NCBI RefSeq assembly: GCF_902506415.1
Contig: NZ_LR733275.1
Coordinates: forward strand, 4,502,176-4,566,175
Direction of reading: 5' to 3'
Length of the DNA: 64,000 nucleotides
From: Massilia sp. 9I
GTDB lineage: Bacteria; Pseudomonadota; Gammaproteobacteria; Burkholderiales; Burkholderiaceae_D
This document shows, piece after piece, positions 1 through 8,571 of the stretch; the first letter of the stretch is position 1; each line of letters starts with the position of its first letter. The notes below the pieces were generated by a model. It saw nothing but the letters and a program-made list of their open reading frames with translations. It did not search any database and was not told the origin of the DNA. The position numbers were made by a program, and so were the translations under genes.

Positions 1-1
1 G

Positions 2-184
2 ATGGAGAGCTTCTTCGCCGTGCTCAAGACCGAATGCTTCCACGGGCAGAGCTTTACTGACGCGAAGGCACTACGAGCCACGATCGATGAATACATCGGG
101 TATTACAATACCAAACGCATCAGTACCACCTTGGGCGGCCTGACCCCGCTTCAATGCAGGGGCAAGCACGCTCAGGCTACATAA
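2..184 (+). CDS. IS3-family transposase, C-terminal fragment (cut by window edge)
   Basis: Sixty residues from the end of an IS3/IS150-type OrfB transposase. They run from the MESFFAVLKTE motif through the YYNTKR stretch to LTPLQ, all characteristic of the C-terminal part of the rve (DDE) integrase domain; the catalytic Glu lies at or just upstream of the visible part. The reading frame enters from outside the window, so the first Met is not the real start. An inverted-repeat-like end follows 6 bases after the stop, so this is the right-hand end of an IS copy that could be intact. Whether the upstream part is complete cannot be seen here. Confidence 0.85.
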   Translation: MESFFAVLKTECFHGQSFTDAKALRATIDEYIGYYNTKRISTTLGGLTPLQCRGKHAQAT

Positions 185-190
185 AACAGA

Positions 191-215
191 TGTCCAACTT
201 TTGTGTGGCAGTTCA
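191..215 (+). repeat. Right terminal inverted repeat of the IS3-family element
   Basis: TGTCCAACTTTTGTG followed by TGGCAGTTCA. It ends in CA just downstream of the transposase stop and resembles the right ends of IS150-group elements (TGTCCAAC...CAGTTCA). The IS should therefore end at about 215. The matching left end is outside the window. Confidence 0.65.
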
Positions 216-281
216 AGGCCGGGATCCAAGTTAGCGTGCTAAGTGGTGCAATCGGAGTTCGCCAGACGCACGCAAAATTGG

Positions 282-301
282 GTTCCGGCCTTCGCCGGAA
301 C
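282..301. repeat. REP-like palindrome (GTTCCGGC-cttc-GCCGGAAC)
   Basis: An 8-bp perfect stem with a CTTC loop, flanked by a GACGGG-type tail, in the 164-bp gap between the IS end and the esterase stop. This form of GC hairpin is a common extragenic palindrome in Betaproteobacteria. It also lies downstream of the esterase gene (minus strand) and could aid termination, though there is no T-run. Confidence 0.5.
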
Positions 302-348
302 GACGGGTTAACGGTGTAATCGAGGATTAGGGCTGATCAGTCACTTCC

Positions 349-1230
349 TTACTTGCTACTCGCGACCTGCGCCCCCTCCGGCGCAAACATCCACAACAGC
401 GCCTCGCGCAGCTCCCCCGCCCAGAACGCCTCATTGTGCTCCGCCTGCGGCACGATCTTGAGCACCGTGTTCGCCGCCGGGTGTCCGGTCTTCTTCACCA
501 CCTCGGCCATGCGCTTGACGTCCGCATTCATCTGCGGCCCTTCCTTCCCACCCATCAGGAAGAACATGCGCGCGTCTTTCGGCACCGGCTTCGCGGCCAC
601 GAAGTCGAACGAGGGCTGGGCCGTCCAGTAGGCCGGCGAGAACACGCCCGCCTTGCTGAACACCTCCGGATACTGCACCAGCGCATAGTGCGAAGCCAGG
701 CCGCCCATCGAGCTGCCCATGATCGCGGTGTGCGCACGATCCGGCAGGGTGCGGTAGCTCTGGTCGATCATCGGCTTGACGGTCTTGACGATGAAGTCCG
801 TGTACTCGCGGCCTTCGCCCTTGCCGGCCCTGGCGTTGTCCCAGGCGTTCAGCTCCGTCATGCGCTTTTCCTGGCCGTTGTCGATGCCGACCACGATCAG
901 TTCCAGCTTGCCTTCCTTGGCCAGCGCGTCGAGCGTCTCGTCGACCTTCCATTCGCCCGCATAGGCGGTGGCGACGTCGAACAAATTCTGGCCGTCGTGC
1001 ATGTAGAGTACCGGGTAGCGCTTGCCGGAGGTGGCGTAACCCGGCGGCAGGTACAGGCGCAGCTGGCGCTTGCGCGCCAGGCCCGGGATCTCGATCGGGC
1101 TGCCCAGCAGGCTGACGCCGGGCAGGGCGGTCGAGGCTTTCGGCGGTTCGGGCTTGTCGGCGGCAACTGCCGGCGCGCTTAGGGCGGTGGCCAGCAGCAG
1201 GGGAAGGAAGCTAGGGCGAAGCGATGGCAT
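349..1230 (-). CDS. Secreted esterase D/enterochelin-esterase-like alpha/beta hydrolase
   Basis: 293 residues with an N-terminal signal peptide (about residues 1-23, ending AVAA). The alpha/beta hydrolase fold of the putative esterase (esterase D) family is indicated by LYMHDGQNLFD at about 75-85, the nucleophile elbow GSSMGG (Ser174) and a late His265 in AEHNEAFW. These proteins hydrolyse ester bonds in the periplasm or outside the cell. The substrate is unknown, and acylated polysaccharides or siderophores are both possible. The start is supported by GGAG about 8 bases upstream. It is divergent from the sugar carrier, with a 211-bp region between them, so it may share control with the alpha-glucan genes; that link is inferred from position only. 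Confidence 0.8.
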   Translation of the reverse strand: MPSLRPSFLPLLLATALSAPAVAADKPEPPKASTALPGVSLLGSPIEIPGLARKRQLRLYLPPGYATSGKRYPVLYMHDGQNLFDVATAYAGEWKVDETLDALAKEGKLELIVVGIDNGQEKRMTELNAWDNARAGKGEGREYTDFIVKTVKPMIDQSYRTLPDRAHTAIMGSSMGGLASHYALVQYPEVFSKAGVFSPAYWTAQPSFDFVAAKPVPKDARMFFLMGGKEGPQMNADVKRMAEVVKKTGHPAANTVLKIVPQAEHNEAFWAGELREALLWMFAPEGAQVASSK

Positions 1231-1327
1231 GGCAGGGTCTCCTGGATCGATTCTTATGTTGTTTGACTACAGAGCTGTGCCGTAAAGCCACCTCTGTTGT
1301 GGCGATTCTACTATGAGAGCTCTTCGA

Positions 1328-1356
1328 TTGACACTCAGAAATCGCCATGTTATTTT
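1328..1356 (+). promoter_or_regulatory. Sigma-70 promoter for the sugar carrier
   Basis: TTGACA (1328-1333), 17-bp spacer, TATTTT (1351-1356). It lies about 85 bases upstream of the carrier start and leaves a leader of roughly 80 nt. Confidence 0.6.
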
Positions 1357-1441
1357 GCTACAGCTACCTGTAGGTTAGCCGCATTCGGGCTGCCTGCATC
1401 ACACGAGAGCCCGCAAGGTCCGGGCCACATTGGGGACACAC

Positions 1442-2779
1442 ATGGATATGCAAACTGGCGTGCTCAAGCCGCGCCTGTCGTTCTGGCAGCTCTGGAACAT
1501 GAGCTTCGGCTTCTTCGGCATCCAGTTCGGCTTCGCACTGCAGAACGCCAACACCAGCCGCATCTTCTCGACGCTGGGCGCCAACCCCGACGACCTGGCC
1601 CTGTTCTGGCTCGCCGCGCCCGTCACTGGCCTGCTGGTGCAGCCGATCATCGGCTACCTGAGCGACAACACCTGGCACCCAAAGTGGGGCCGCCGCCGTC
1701 CCTTCTTCTTCATCGGCGCGGTGCTGGCCGCGATCGCGCTGTTCCTGATGCCGAATTCCGCCGCGCTGTGGATGGCCGTCGCCGTCCTGTGGCTGATGGA
1801 CGCCGCCATCAATGTGTCGATGGAGCCGTTCCGCGCTTTCGTGGGCGACAAGCTCGACGCCTCGCAGCAGACCGCGGGCTACGCGATGCAGACCTTCTTC
1901 ATCGGCTGCGGCGCGGTGATCGCCTCGCTTCTGCCCTGGTTCTTCGAGTCGATGGGCGTGTCGAACGAAGCGATCGGCGGCACCATCCCCGACACCGTGC
2001 GCTATTCCTTCTACGCCGGCGGCGCCATCTTCTTCCTGGCCGTGCTGTGGACCGTCGTCACCGCCGACGAACTGCCGCCTGCCGACATGGACGCTTTCAA
2101 TGCGGAGCGCAAGCACGCGCGCAGCCTCAAGGTGGCGCTGAAAGAAATCATTGGCGGCTTCGCCAAGATGCCCAAGACCATGGTGCAGCTGGCCTTCGTG
2201 CAGTTCTTCACCTGGATCGCGCTGTTCGCGATGTGGATCTACACCGGCTCGGCGATCGCCGACAACGTCTACGGCACCACCGACGCGCAGTCGTCCGCCT
2301 TCCAGTCGGCCGGCAGTTTTGTGGGCATCATGTTCGCGGTGTACAGCGGCGTGTCGGCGCTGGCCGCCTTCATCCTGCCGGTCTTCGCGCGCGCCACCAG
2401 CCGCAAGACCGTGCACGCGACCTGCCTCGCGATCGGTGGCCTGAGCCTGGCCAGCATCGTCCTGATCACCGACCGCAACATGCTGATGCTGCCGATGATC
2501 GGCGTCGGCCTGGCCTGGGCCTCGATCCTGACCATGCCGTACGCGATCCTGGCGGGCTCGCTGCCGGCCAAGCGCATGGGTTACTTCATGGGCCTGTTCA
2601 ACTTCTTCGTCGTGATCCCGCAAATCTGCAGCGGCCTGCTGCTGGGCGGCGTGACCAAGCACTTCTTCGGCGGCCACACCGTGATGACGGTGGCGCTGGG
2701 CGGCGCCTCGATGCTGCTGGCGGCGGTGCTGACCCTGTTCGTCACCGACCGCGCAGCCCCTGTGAAGTCGAGCGTCTAA
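1442..2779 (+). CDS. MFS maltose/sucrose-type sugar carrier (SLC45/GPH-like)
   Basis: A 12-helix cytoplasmic-membrane carrier of about 445 residues. The N-terminal LSFWQLWNMSFGFFGIQ stretch, the SDNTWHPKWGRRRPFF loop after helix 2 and the closing segments are typical of bacterial SLC45-like maltose/sucrose symporters found in starch-use loci of Proteobacteria. The ATG at 1442 is preferred over an in-frame TTG at 1430 because GGGGA sits 6 bases before it. It is followed after 93 bases by phosphoglucomutase and alpha-amylase, which supports uptake of maltose or maltodextrin released by the amylase. No binding-protein-dependent maltose system is visible nearby. Confidence 0.85.
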   Translation: MDMQTGVLKPRLSFWQLWNMSFGFFGIQFGFALQNANTSRIFSTLGANPDDLALFWLAAPVTGLLVQPIIGYLSDNTWHPKWGRRRPFFFIGAVLAAIALFLMPNSAALWMAVAVLWLMDAAINVSMEPFRAFVGDKLDASQQTAGYAMQTFFIGCGAVIASLLPWFFESMGVSNEAIGGTIPDTVRYSFYAGGAIFFLAVLWTVVTADELPPADMDAFNAERKHARSLKVALKEIIGGFAKMPKTMVQLAFVQFFTWIALFAMWIYTGSAIADNVYGTTDAQSSAFQSAGSFVGIMFAVYSGVSALAAFILPVFARATSRKTVHATCLAIGGLSLASIVLITDRNMLMLPMIGVGLAWASILTMPYAILAGSLPAKRMGYFMGLFNFFVVIPQICSGLLLGGVTKHFFGGHTVMTVALGGASMLLAAVLTLFVTDRAAPVKSSV

Positions 2780-2834
2780 ACCCCGCGCGCCAGTGATTTC
2801 GCGCCTGTCGTATCGTAACGTTTTACCAACATTT

Positions 2835-2858
2835 CAACATGTTGCATCACGTTATAAT
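2835..2858 (+). promoter_or_regulatory. Palindrome CAACATGTTG and -10-like TATAAT ahead of pgm
   Basis: The perfect 10-bp palindrome (2835-2844) is followed by TATAAT (2853-2858). If the hexamer were used, the transcript would begin within the AGGAG Shine-Dalgarno at 2862-2866, so promoter use is uncertain. The palindrome could be an operator. Confidence 0.35.
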
Positions 2859-2872
2859 GACAGGAGCGAAGC

Positions 2873-4504
2873 ATGAGCATTCAGACCGTCCCGACCACGC
2901 CGTTCGCTGGACAGCGGCCCGGCACCTCGGGCCTGCGCAAGAAGGTAACCGAGTTCCAGCAGCCGGGCTACCTCGAGAATTTTGTCGAGGCGATCTTCCT
3001 GACCCTGGGTGAAGGCCGCGGCCGCACCCTGGTCGTCGGCGGCGACGGCCGCTTCTTCAACCGCGAAGCGATCCAGACCATCCTGCGCATGGCCGCCGCC
3101 CACGGCGTGGCGCGCTGCCTGGTGGGCCGCGGCGGCATCCTGTCCACGCCGGCGGTGAGCTGCGTGATCCGCAAGCATGGGGCTTTCGGGGGCATCGTGC
3201 TCTCGGCCAGCCACAACCCGGGCGGCCCGGAAGGCGACTTCGGCATCAAGTACAACATCGAGAACGGCGGCCCTGCGCCCGAGAAGATCACCGAGGCGAT
3301 GTTCGCCAACACCCAGGCGCTGGTCTCTTACCACATCAGCGACGCCGGCCCCGTCGACCTCGACCAGCTCGGCACCACCCGCATCGAAGACATGGTGGTC
3401 GAGATCATCGACCCGGTCGCCGACTACGCCGAGCTGATGGCGCGCCTGTTCGACTTCAATGCCATCCGTACGCTGTTCGCGGGCGGCTTCCGGATGCGCT
3501 TCGATGCCATGCACGCGGTTTCGGGGCCGTATGCGAAGGCGATCATCGAGGGCATGCTGGGCGCCCCCGCCGGCACCGTGGTCAACTGCGAACCGCTGGA
3601 AGACTTCGGCGGCGGCCACCCCGACCCGAACCCGGTCAATGCGGCCGACCTGATCGCCCACATGAACGGCCCTGACGCACCGGACTTCGGCGCGGCATCC
3701 GACGGCGACGGCGACCGCAACATGATCGTCGGTCGCGGCCTGGCGGTGACGCCGTCCGACAGCCTGGCCATCATCGCCGCCAACGCCACCGTGGCGCCGG
3801 GCTACGCCGGCGGCATCACCGGCATCGCGCGTTCGATGCCGACGTCCCAGGCGGCCGACCGCGTGGCGGAATCGCTCGGCATTACCTGCTTCGAAACCCC
3901 GACCGGCTGGAAGTACTTCGGCAACCTGATGGACGCCAATCTCGCCACCCTGTGCGGCGAGGAGAGCTACGGCACCGGCTCGCACCACATCCGCGAGAAG
4001 GACGGGCTGTGGGCCGTGCTGTTCTGGCTGAACCTGCTGGCCGCGCGCGGAAAATCCGTGAACGAGATCGTGCGCGAGCACTGGGCCCGCTTCGGCCGCA
4101 ACTACTATTCGCGCCACGACTACGAGGCGGTCGATGCCAGCGCCGCCGACGGCATGATGGCGGCGCTGCGCGCCAGGCTGCCAGCCCTCGCGGGCCAGCC
4201 GCTGGGAAGCTTCCGCGTCTCGCTGGCCGACGACTTCGTCTACACCGACCCGGTCGACGGCTCGGTCGCGACGCGCCAGGGCATCCGCATCATCATGGCC
4301 GACGGCTCGCGCATCGTGTTCCGCCTGTCCGGCACCGGCACCGAAGGCGCGACCATCCGCCTTTATCTCGAGCGCTACGAGGCCGACCCGGCGCACCACG
4401 AACTCGACACCCAGCAGGCCCTCTCCGAACTGATCGCCATCGCCGACAGCGTGGCCGAACTGCGCCAGCGCACCGGCCGCGAGAGCCCGACCGTGATCAC
4501 CTGA
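2873..4504 (+). CDS. pgm: Phosphoglucomutase (alpha-D-glucose phosphate-specific)
   Basis: 543 residues, matching the usual length of bacterial Pgm. It interconverts glucose 1-phosphate and glucose 6-phosphate in the cytoplasm. Visible landmarks are the N-terminal GQRPGTSGLRKK motif, the phosphoserine loop SASHNPGG (Ser113), the metal-binding loop DGDGDRN and the late phosphate-binding RLSGTGTEGATIR. AGGAG stands 6 bases before the ATG. It lies between a sugar carrier and a periplasmic alpha-amylase, so it probably feeds glucose units into glycolysis or glycogen turnover. Confidence 0.95.
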   Translation: MSIQTVPTTPFAGQRPGTSGLRKKVTEFQQPGYLENFVEAIFLTLGEGRGRTLVVGGDGRFFNREAIQTILRMAAAHGVARCLVGRGGILSTPAVSCVIRKHGAFGGIVLSASHNPGGPEGDFGIKYNIENGGPAPEKITEAMFANTQALVSYHISDAGPVDLDQLGTTRIEDMVVEIIDPVADYAELMARLFDFNAIRTLFAGGFRMRFDAMHAVSGPYAKAIIEGMLGAPAGTVVNCEPLEDFGGGHPDPNPVNAADLIAHMNGPDAPDFGAASDGDGDRNMIVGRGLAVTPSDSLAIIAANATVAPGYAGGITGIARSMPTSQAADRVAESLGITCFETPTGWKYFGNLMDANLATLCGEESYGTGSHHIREKDGLWAVLFWLNLLAARGKSVNEIVREHWARFGRNYYSRHDYEAVDASAADGMMAALRARLPALAGQPLGSFRVSLADDFVYTDPVDGSVATRQGIRIIMADGSRIVFRLSGTGTEGATIRLYLERYEADPAHHELDTQQALSELIAIADSVAELRQRTGRESPTVIT

Positions 4505-4530
4505 CCCACCCACCAACCACAGGAACCCGC

Positions 4531-6204
4531 ATGAAACTTCCCGTCCTTGCCGCCTCCATGCTGCTGGCCTTCGCTGCCCAGGCCAACGCACAGACCCCGA
4601 CCAGCAAGCCTGCTGGCAAGCCCTTCGTCTGGGAGAACGCCACCGTCTACTTCCTGCTGACGGACCGCTTCAACAACGGCGACAAGGCGAACGACCTGGC
4701 ATACGGCCGCAAGGACGACGCGGCCAAGCTGCGCGGTTTCATGGGCGGCGACCTGGCCGGCATCACGGCCAAGATCAAGGAGGGGTATTTCAAGGAACTC
4801 GGCGTCGACGCCATCTGGCTCACGCCGCCGGTCGAGCAGATCCACGGATCGACCGATGAAGGCACTGGCAAGTCCTATGGCTTCCATGGCTACTGGGCGC
4901 GCGACTTCACCGCGGTGGACGCCAACCTTGGCACCGAGCAGGACTTCCGTACTTTCGTGGAGACCGCGCACGCCAACGGCATCCGCGTGCTGCTCGACGT
5001 GGTGATGAACCATACCGGCCCGGTTACCCCGACCGACCCGGTCTGGCCGGCCGACTGGGTGCGCACCAAGCCGACCTGCACCTACAAGGATGTATCGACC
5101 ACGGTCGACTGCACCCTGGTCGACAACCTGCCGGACTTCCTCACCAACAGCAACGCCAACGTGCCGCTGCCGCCGGCCTTGGTGGCGAAGTGGAAGAAGG
5201 AAGGGCGCTACGAGCGCGAAGTGAAGGAGCTGGACGCCTTCTTCAAGCGCACCGGCTATCCGCGCGCGCCGCGCTTCTACCTGGTCAAGTGGCACGCCGA
5301 CTGGGTGCGCAAGTACGGCGTCGACGGCTTCCGCGCCGACACCGTCAAGCACACCGAGCCGGGCGTGTGGAAGGAACTCAAGCAGGAAGCCAGCCTGGCC
5401 TATGAGGACTGGAAGCGCAAGAATCCGGCCAAGCGCCTCGGCAACCAGCCCTTCTTCATGGTCTCCGAAGTCTACGGCTACTCGATCAACCATGGCCACA
5501 GCTTCGACATGGGCGGCAACGTCAAGGTCGACTGGCTCGCCAACGGCTTCGACAGCATGATCAACTTCAGCATGAAGTCCGACGCCGCCCAGGGCTACGA
5601 GAAGCTGTTCTCGGATTACTCGAACGCGCTGCACGGCCCGATGAAGGGCTACTCGGTGCTGAACTACATCAGCTCGCACGACGACGGCAGCCCCTATGAC
5701 CCGGCGCGCCAGCGCCCGCTGGAAGCGGCCAACAAGCTGCTGCTGGCGCCCGGCGCGGCCCAGATCTACTACGGCGACGAAACCGCGCGCCTGCTCAACA
5801 TCGAAGGCGCTGAGGGCGACGCCAAGCTGCGCTCCTTCATGAACTGGGACGAACTGAAGGCCAACACCCAGCGCGGCATCCACCGCGTCGGCGACGTGCG
5901 CGAACACTGGGCCAAGCTGGGCCGCTTCCGCGCCGCCCATCCGGCAGTGGGGGCGGGTGTGCACCAGATGCTCGGCTCCAGCCCTTACACCTTCAAGCGC
6001 ACCTGGCAGAAGGACGGCGTCACCGACCGCGTGGTGATCGCGCTCGACTTGCCGAACGACAAGGCGCTGCCGATCTCGGTGGCGGGCGTGTTCAACGACG
6101 GCCAGACCGTGCGCGACTGGTACACGGGCAAGTCGGCCGTCGTCACCAACGGCAAGGTCCAGTTCGGCGAGGCGGCGCCGGCGGCCCTGATCGCCCAGGA
6201 CTAG
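4531..6204 (+). CDS. Periplasmic/secreted alpha-amylase, GH13
   Basis: 557 residues with a clear signal peptide (MKLPVLAASMLLAFAAQANA). The GH13 regions are all present: DVVMNH (156-161), GVDGFRADTVKH with nucleophile Asp270, MVSEVYG with acid/base Glu313, and NYISSHDD with Asp384. It cleaves internal alpha-1,4 bonds of starch or maltodextrin. Length, export and the long insertion between the first two regions recall MalS-like periplasmic amylases rather than cytoplasmic ones. The reading frame extends much further upstream inside pgm, but the signal peptide and AGGAA 26 bases after the pgm stop fix the start at 4531. It is probably cotranscribed with pgm. Confidence 0.92.
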   Translation: MKLPVLAASMLLAFAAQANAQTPTSKPAGKPFVWENATVYFLLTDRFNNGDKANDLAYGRKDDAAKLRGFMGGDLAGITAKIKEGYFKELGVDAIWLTPPVEQIHGSTDEGTGKSYGFHGYWARDFTAVDANLGTEQDFRTFVETAHANGIRVLLDVVMNHTGPVTPTDPVWPADWVRTKPTCTYKDVSTTVDCTLVDNLPDFLTNSNANVPLPPALVAKWKKEGRYEREVKELDAFFKRTGYPRAPRFYLVKWHADWVRKYGVDGFRADTVKHTEPGVWKELKQEASLAYEDWKRKNPAKRLGNQPFFMVSEVYGYSINHGHSFDMGGNVKVDWLANGFDSMINFSMKSDAAQGYEKLFSDYSNALHGPMKGYSVLNYISSHDDGSPYDPARQRPLEAANKLLLAPGAAQIYYGDETARLLNIEGAEGDAKLRSFMNWDELKANTQRGIHRVGDVREHWAKLGRFRAAHPAVGAGVHQMLGSSPYTFKRTWQKDGVTDRVVIALDLPNDKALPISVAGVFNDGQTVRDWYTGKSAVVTNGKVQFGEAAPAALIAQD

Positions 6205-6292
6205 CCCCGTTCCGATTGCCGCCACGGTCCTGCCGTGCGCGGCATGCAGCCCGATACAATAGGTGTCCGAGACCATCGAACTGAGCGTCGAG

Positions 6293-7468
6293 ATGACCGA
6301 CACCGGAAACCTGTACTGGAAGCGCGAGGACGCCGAGGCCCTGCACGTCCTCCTGCTCGAGAAAACCCGTCAATACGGCATCATGTTCTACGATGCCGGG
6401 CTGCGCATCACCGGCTGGAACTCGGGCGCCGAGTTCATCACCGGCTGGACCGCGGCAGAGGTGCTGGGCCAGCCGACCGGCATGCTGTTCATCCCGGAAG
6501 ACCGCGAGCGCAAGCTCGACGAGCACGAGGCGAGTACGGCTGCGCTGGTGGGCGTGGGCGAGGACGAGCGCTGGCACATGCGGCGAGATGGTTCCTGGTT
6601 CTGGTCGAGCGGCGTCAGCCTGCCCCTGCATCGCGAAGGAGAGCGGGTAACGGGGTTCGTCAAGATCTTTCGTGATGCCACGCACCTGCGGGTGCGTACG
6701 CGCTATCTCGAAAACGAGTTGAAGGCGTCCGGCGAGCGTGAGGCCGAACGCGACGTCTTCCTCGGGACGATCGCGCACGAAATGCGCAATCCGCTCTCGC
6801 CGCTGAAAACCGCGGTGCAGTTGATGCGCATGCAGGCGCGCGAGGCCGCCGCCATGGATCGGCCGCTCCAGGTGATGGAGCGCCAGCTCGGTGTGCTGGA
6901 GCACCTGGTCGAGGACCTGGTCGACGTCGCCCGGGTCAACTCCGGAAAGATGAGCATCCGTTACGAGCAGGTGGAGTACCAGGCTTTGCTGAACGAGGCC
7001 GTGGAAAGCTGCACAACCGCTGCGCAGTTCAAGAACATTACGATACACCGCAGTTTTCCACCCTTGCCCATCGCGGTCGACGTGGATGCGCGCCGGATCC
7101 AGCAGGTATTCGTCAACCTGCTCAACAACGCGATCAAGTTCACGCCGCAGGGCGGCCACGTATGGCTCACTGCAACCATCGACCCGACGCACTTCATCTG
7201 CTACATGAAGGACAGCGGGAAGGGCATCGAGCCGAACATGCTTCCCAGGATTTTCGACGTGTTTACCCAGGCCGAGGGTGGACGGGCCGAGCGCGGCGCG
7301 GGACTGGGCATCGGCCTGGCGCTCGTCAAGGAAATCGTGTCCCTGCACCAGGGAACGGTCGAGGTGCGCAGCGAAGGCGCCGGCAAGGGCGCCGAGTTCA
7401 CGGTGCGCATTCCGCTGCATAGGCCTAGCTCTGAGCGCGACGCGCGCAACGAACCGGAACAGCCCTGA
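6293..7468 (+). CDS. Cytoplasmic PAS-domain sensor histidine kinase
   Basis: About 391 residues without membrane segments. A PAS domain (about 25-130, including GIMFYDAGLRITGWNSGAE) is followed by a HisKA H-box AHEMRNPLSP (His162) and a HATPase domain with N-box NNAIKF and G-box GAGLGIGLALVKEIV. A GTG at 6263 is in frame, but TACAAT at 6254-6259 looks like a -10 and would place the transcript start beyond it, so the ATG at 6293 is preferred. No response regulator is adjacent, so it is an orphan kinase. Ligand and target are unknown; its position suggests, but does not show, a link to carbohydrate sensing. Confidence 0.85.
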   Translation: MTDTGNLYWKREDAEALHVLLLEKTRQYGIMFYDAGLRITGWNSGAEFITGWTAAEVLGQPTGMLFIPEDRERKLDEHEASTAALVGVGEDERWHMRRDGSWFWSSGVSLPLHREGERVTGFVKIFRDATHLRVRTRYLENELKASGEREAERDVFLGTIAHEMRNPLSPLKTAVQLMRMQAREAAAMDRPLQVMERQLGVLEHLVEDLVDVARVNSGKMSIRYEQVEYQALLNEAVESCTTAAQFKNITIHRSFPPLPIAVDVDARRIQQVFVNLLNNAIKFTPQGGHVWLTATIDPTHFICYMKDSGKGIEPNMLPRIFDVFTQAEGGRAERGAGLGIGLALVKEIVSLHQGTVEVRSEGAGKGAEFTVRIPLHRPSSERDARNEPEQP

Positions 7469-7512
7469 ATTCGGCTAGACTGGGTGTTCCGTCAACCCAG
7501 CATCCTTTAACC

Positions 7513-8529
7513 ATGCCTGTACCGACACGCCTGGCGCCCACCCTGCTGTGCGCCGCCTTCAGCCTCCTTCCTTACATTCCCGCGCAGGCCGCCGACGAGC
7601 CTGCCTACGGCCCCGAACTGGAAGGCTTCGAGTATCCGTATCCGGTGCAGCGCTACGCCTTCACTTCGCAGGGCGTCAAGCTGCAGATGGCCTACATGGA
7701 CGTCAAGCCGGCCAAGCCGAACGGCCGCACCGTGGTCCTCATGCACGGCAAGAACTTCTGTGGCGCGACCTGGGCCGGCACCATCAAGGAGCTGAGCAGC
7801 GCCGGCTACCGCGTGGTGGCGCCGGACCAGGTGGGCTTCTGCAAATCGACCAAGCCGCAACACTACCAGTACAGCTTCCAGCAGCTGGCCGAGAATACCC
7901 GTGCGCTGCTGGCGTCGATCGGCGTCGACAAGGCGATCGTCATGGGCCACTCCACCGGCGGCATGCTGGCGGTGCGCTACGGACTGATGTTCCCGCAGCA
8001 GGCGGAGCAGCTGGTGCTGGTCAACCCGATCGGCCTGGAAGACTGGAAGGCGCTGGGCGTGCCCTCGCTGGGTGTGGACAAGTGGTACGAGCGCGAGCTT
8101 GCCACCACGGCCGAGCGCATCCGCAATTACGAGAAATCGACCTATTATGTGAACACCTGGAAGCCGGAATACGAGCCCTGGGTGCAGATGCTGGCAGGGA
8201 TGTACCGCGGGCCGGGCAAGCAGATCGTGGCCTGGAACTCGGCGCTCCTGTACGACATGATCTATACCCAGCCGGTGGTGTACGAGTTCCCGCTGTTGAA
8301 GATGCCGGTGCTCTTGATGATCGGCCTGAAGGACACGACCGCGATCGGCAAGGACGCGGCGCCGGAAGCGCTGCGCCCCAAGCTCGGGAATTATCCGGAC
8401 CTGGCGAAGCACACCGCGCATCGCATCCCGAAGGCGACGCTGGTGAGCTTCCCGGAGATGGGCCATGCGCCGCAGATGCAGGATCCGGCCCAGTTCCACC
8501 GCGCCTTGCTGAAAGGGCTGGCGAAATAA
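7513..8529 (+). CDS. Secreted alpha/beta hydrolase
   Basis: 338 residues with a signal peptide ending near AQAADE (about 27). It is an alpha/beta hydrolase-1 fold with oxyanion segment LMHGKNFCG (77-84), nucleophile elbow GHSTGG (Ser147) and a C-terminal His in EMGHAPQ. Such exported hydrolases act on esters, lactones or epoxides; nothing visible fixes the substrate. It is 44 bases after the histidine kinase on the same strand and 42 bases before the glucokinase/RpiR fusion, with TAGACT-like promoter sequence just upstream, so it may be its own unit. Confidence 0.8.
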   Translation: MPVPTRLAPTLLCAAFSLLPYIPAQAADEPAYGPELEGFEYPYPVQRYAFTSQGVKLQMAYMDVKPAKPNGRTVVLMHGKNFCGATWAGTIKELSSAGYRVVAPDQVGFCKSTKPQHYQYSFQQLAENTRALLASIGVDKAIVMGHSTGGMLAVRYGLMFPQQAEQLVLVNPIGLEDWKALGVPSLGVDKWYERELATTAERIRNYEKSTYYVNTWKPEYEPWVQMLAGMYRGPGKQIVAWNSALLYDMIYTQPVVYEFPLLKMPVLLMIGLKDTTAIGKDAAPEALRPKLGNYPDLAKHTAHRIPKATLVSFPEMGHAPQMQDPAQFHRALLKGLAK

Positions 8530-8571
8530 GGGGACGTTTTTTTGTCAATCGATCAATGGTATCCTAGTGCG

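Noticed and set aside
2853..2858. TATAAT as a firm pgm promoter
   Set aside because: No good -35 at 16-18 bp and the start would fall in the ribosome site; kept only as a low-confidence site.
3952..4530. N-terminal extension of the alpha-amylase frame into pgm
   Set aside because: Arg/Pro-rich, lies inside pgm in another frame, and would bury the signal peptide.
2852..4591. Long minus-strand open frame opposite pgm
   Set aside because: It mirrors the codon bias of pgm in high-GC DNA, has no family-like sequence, and runs beyond both ends of the real gene.
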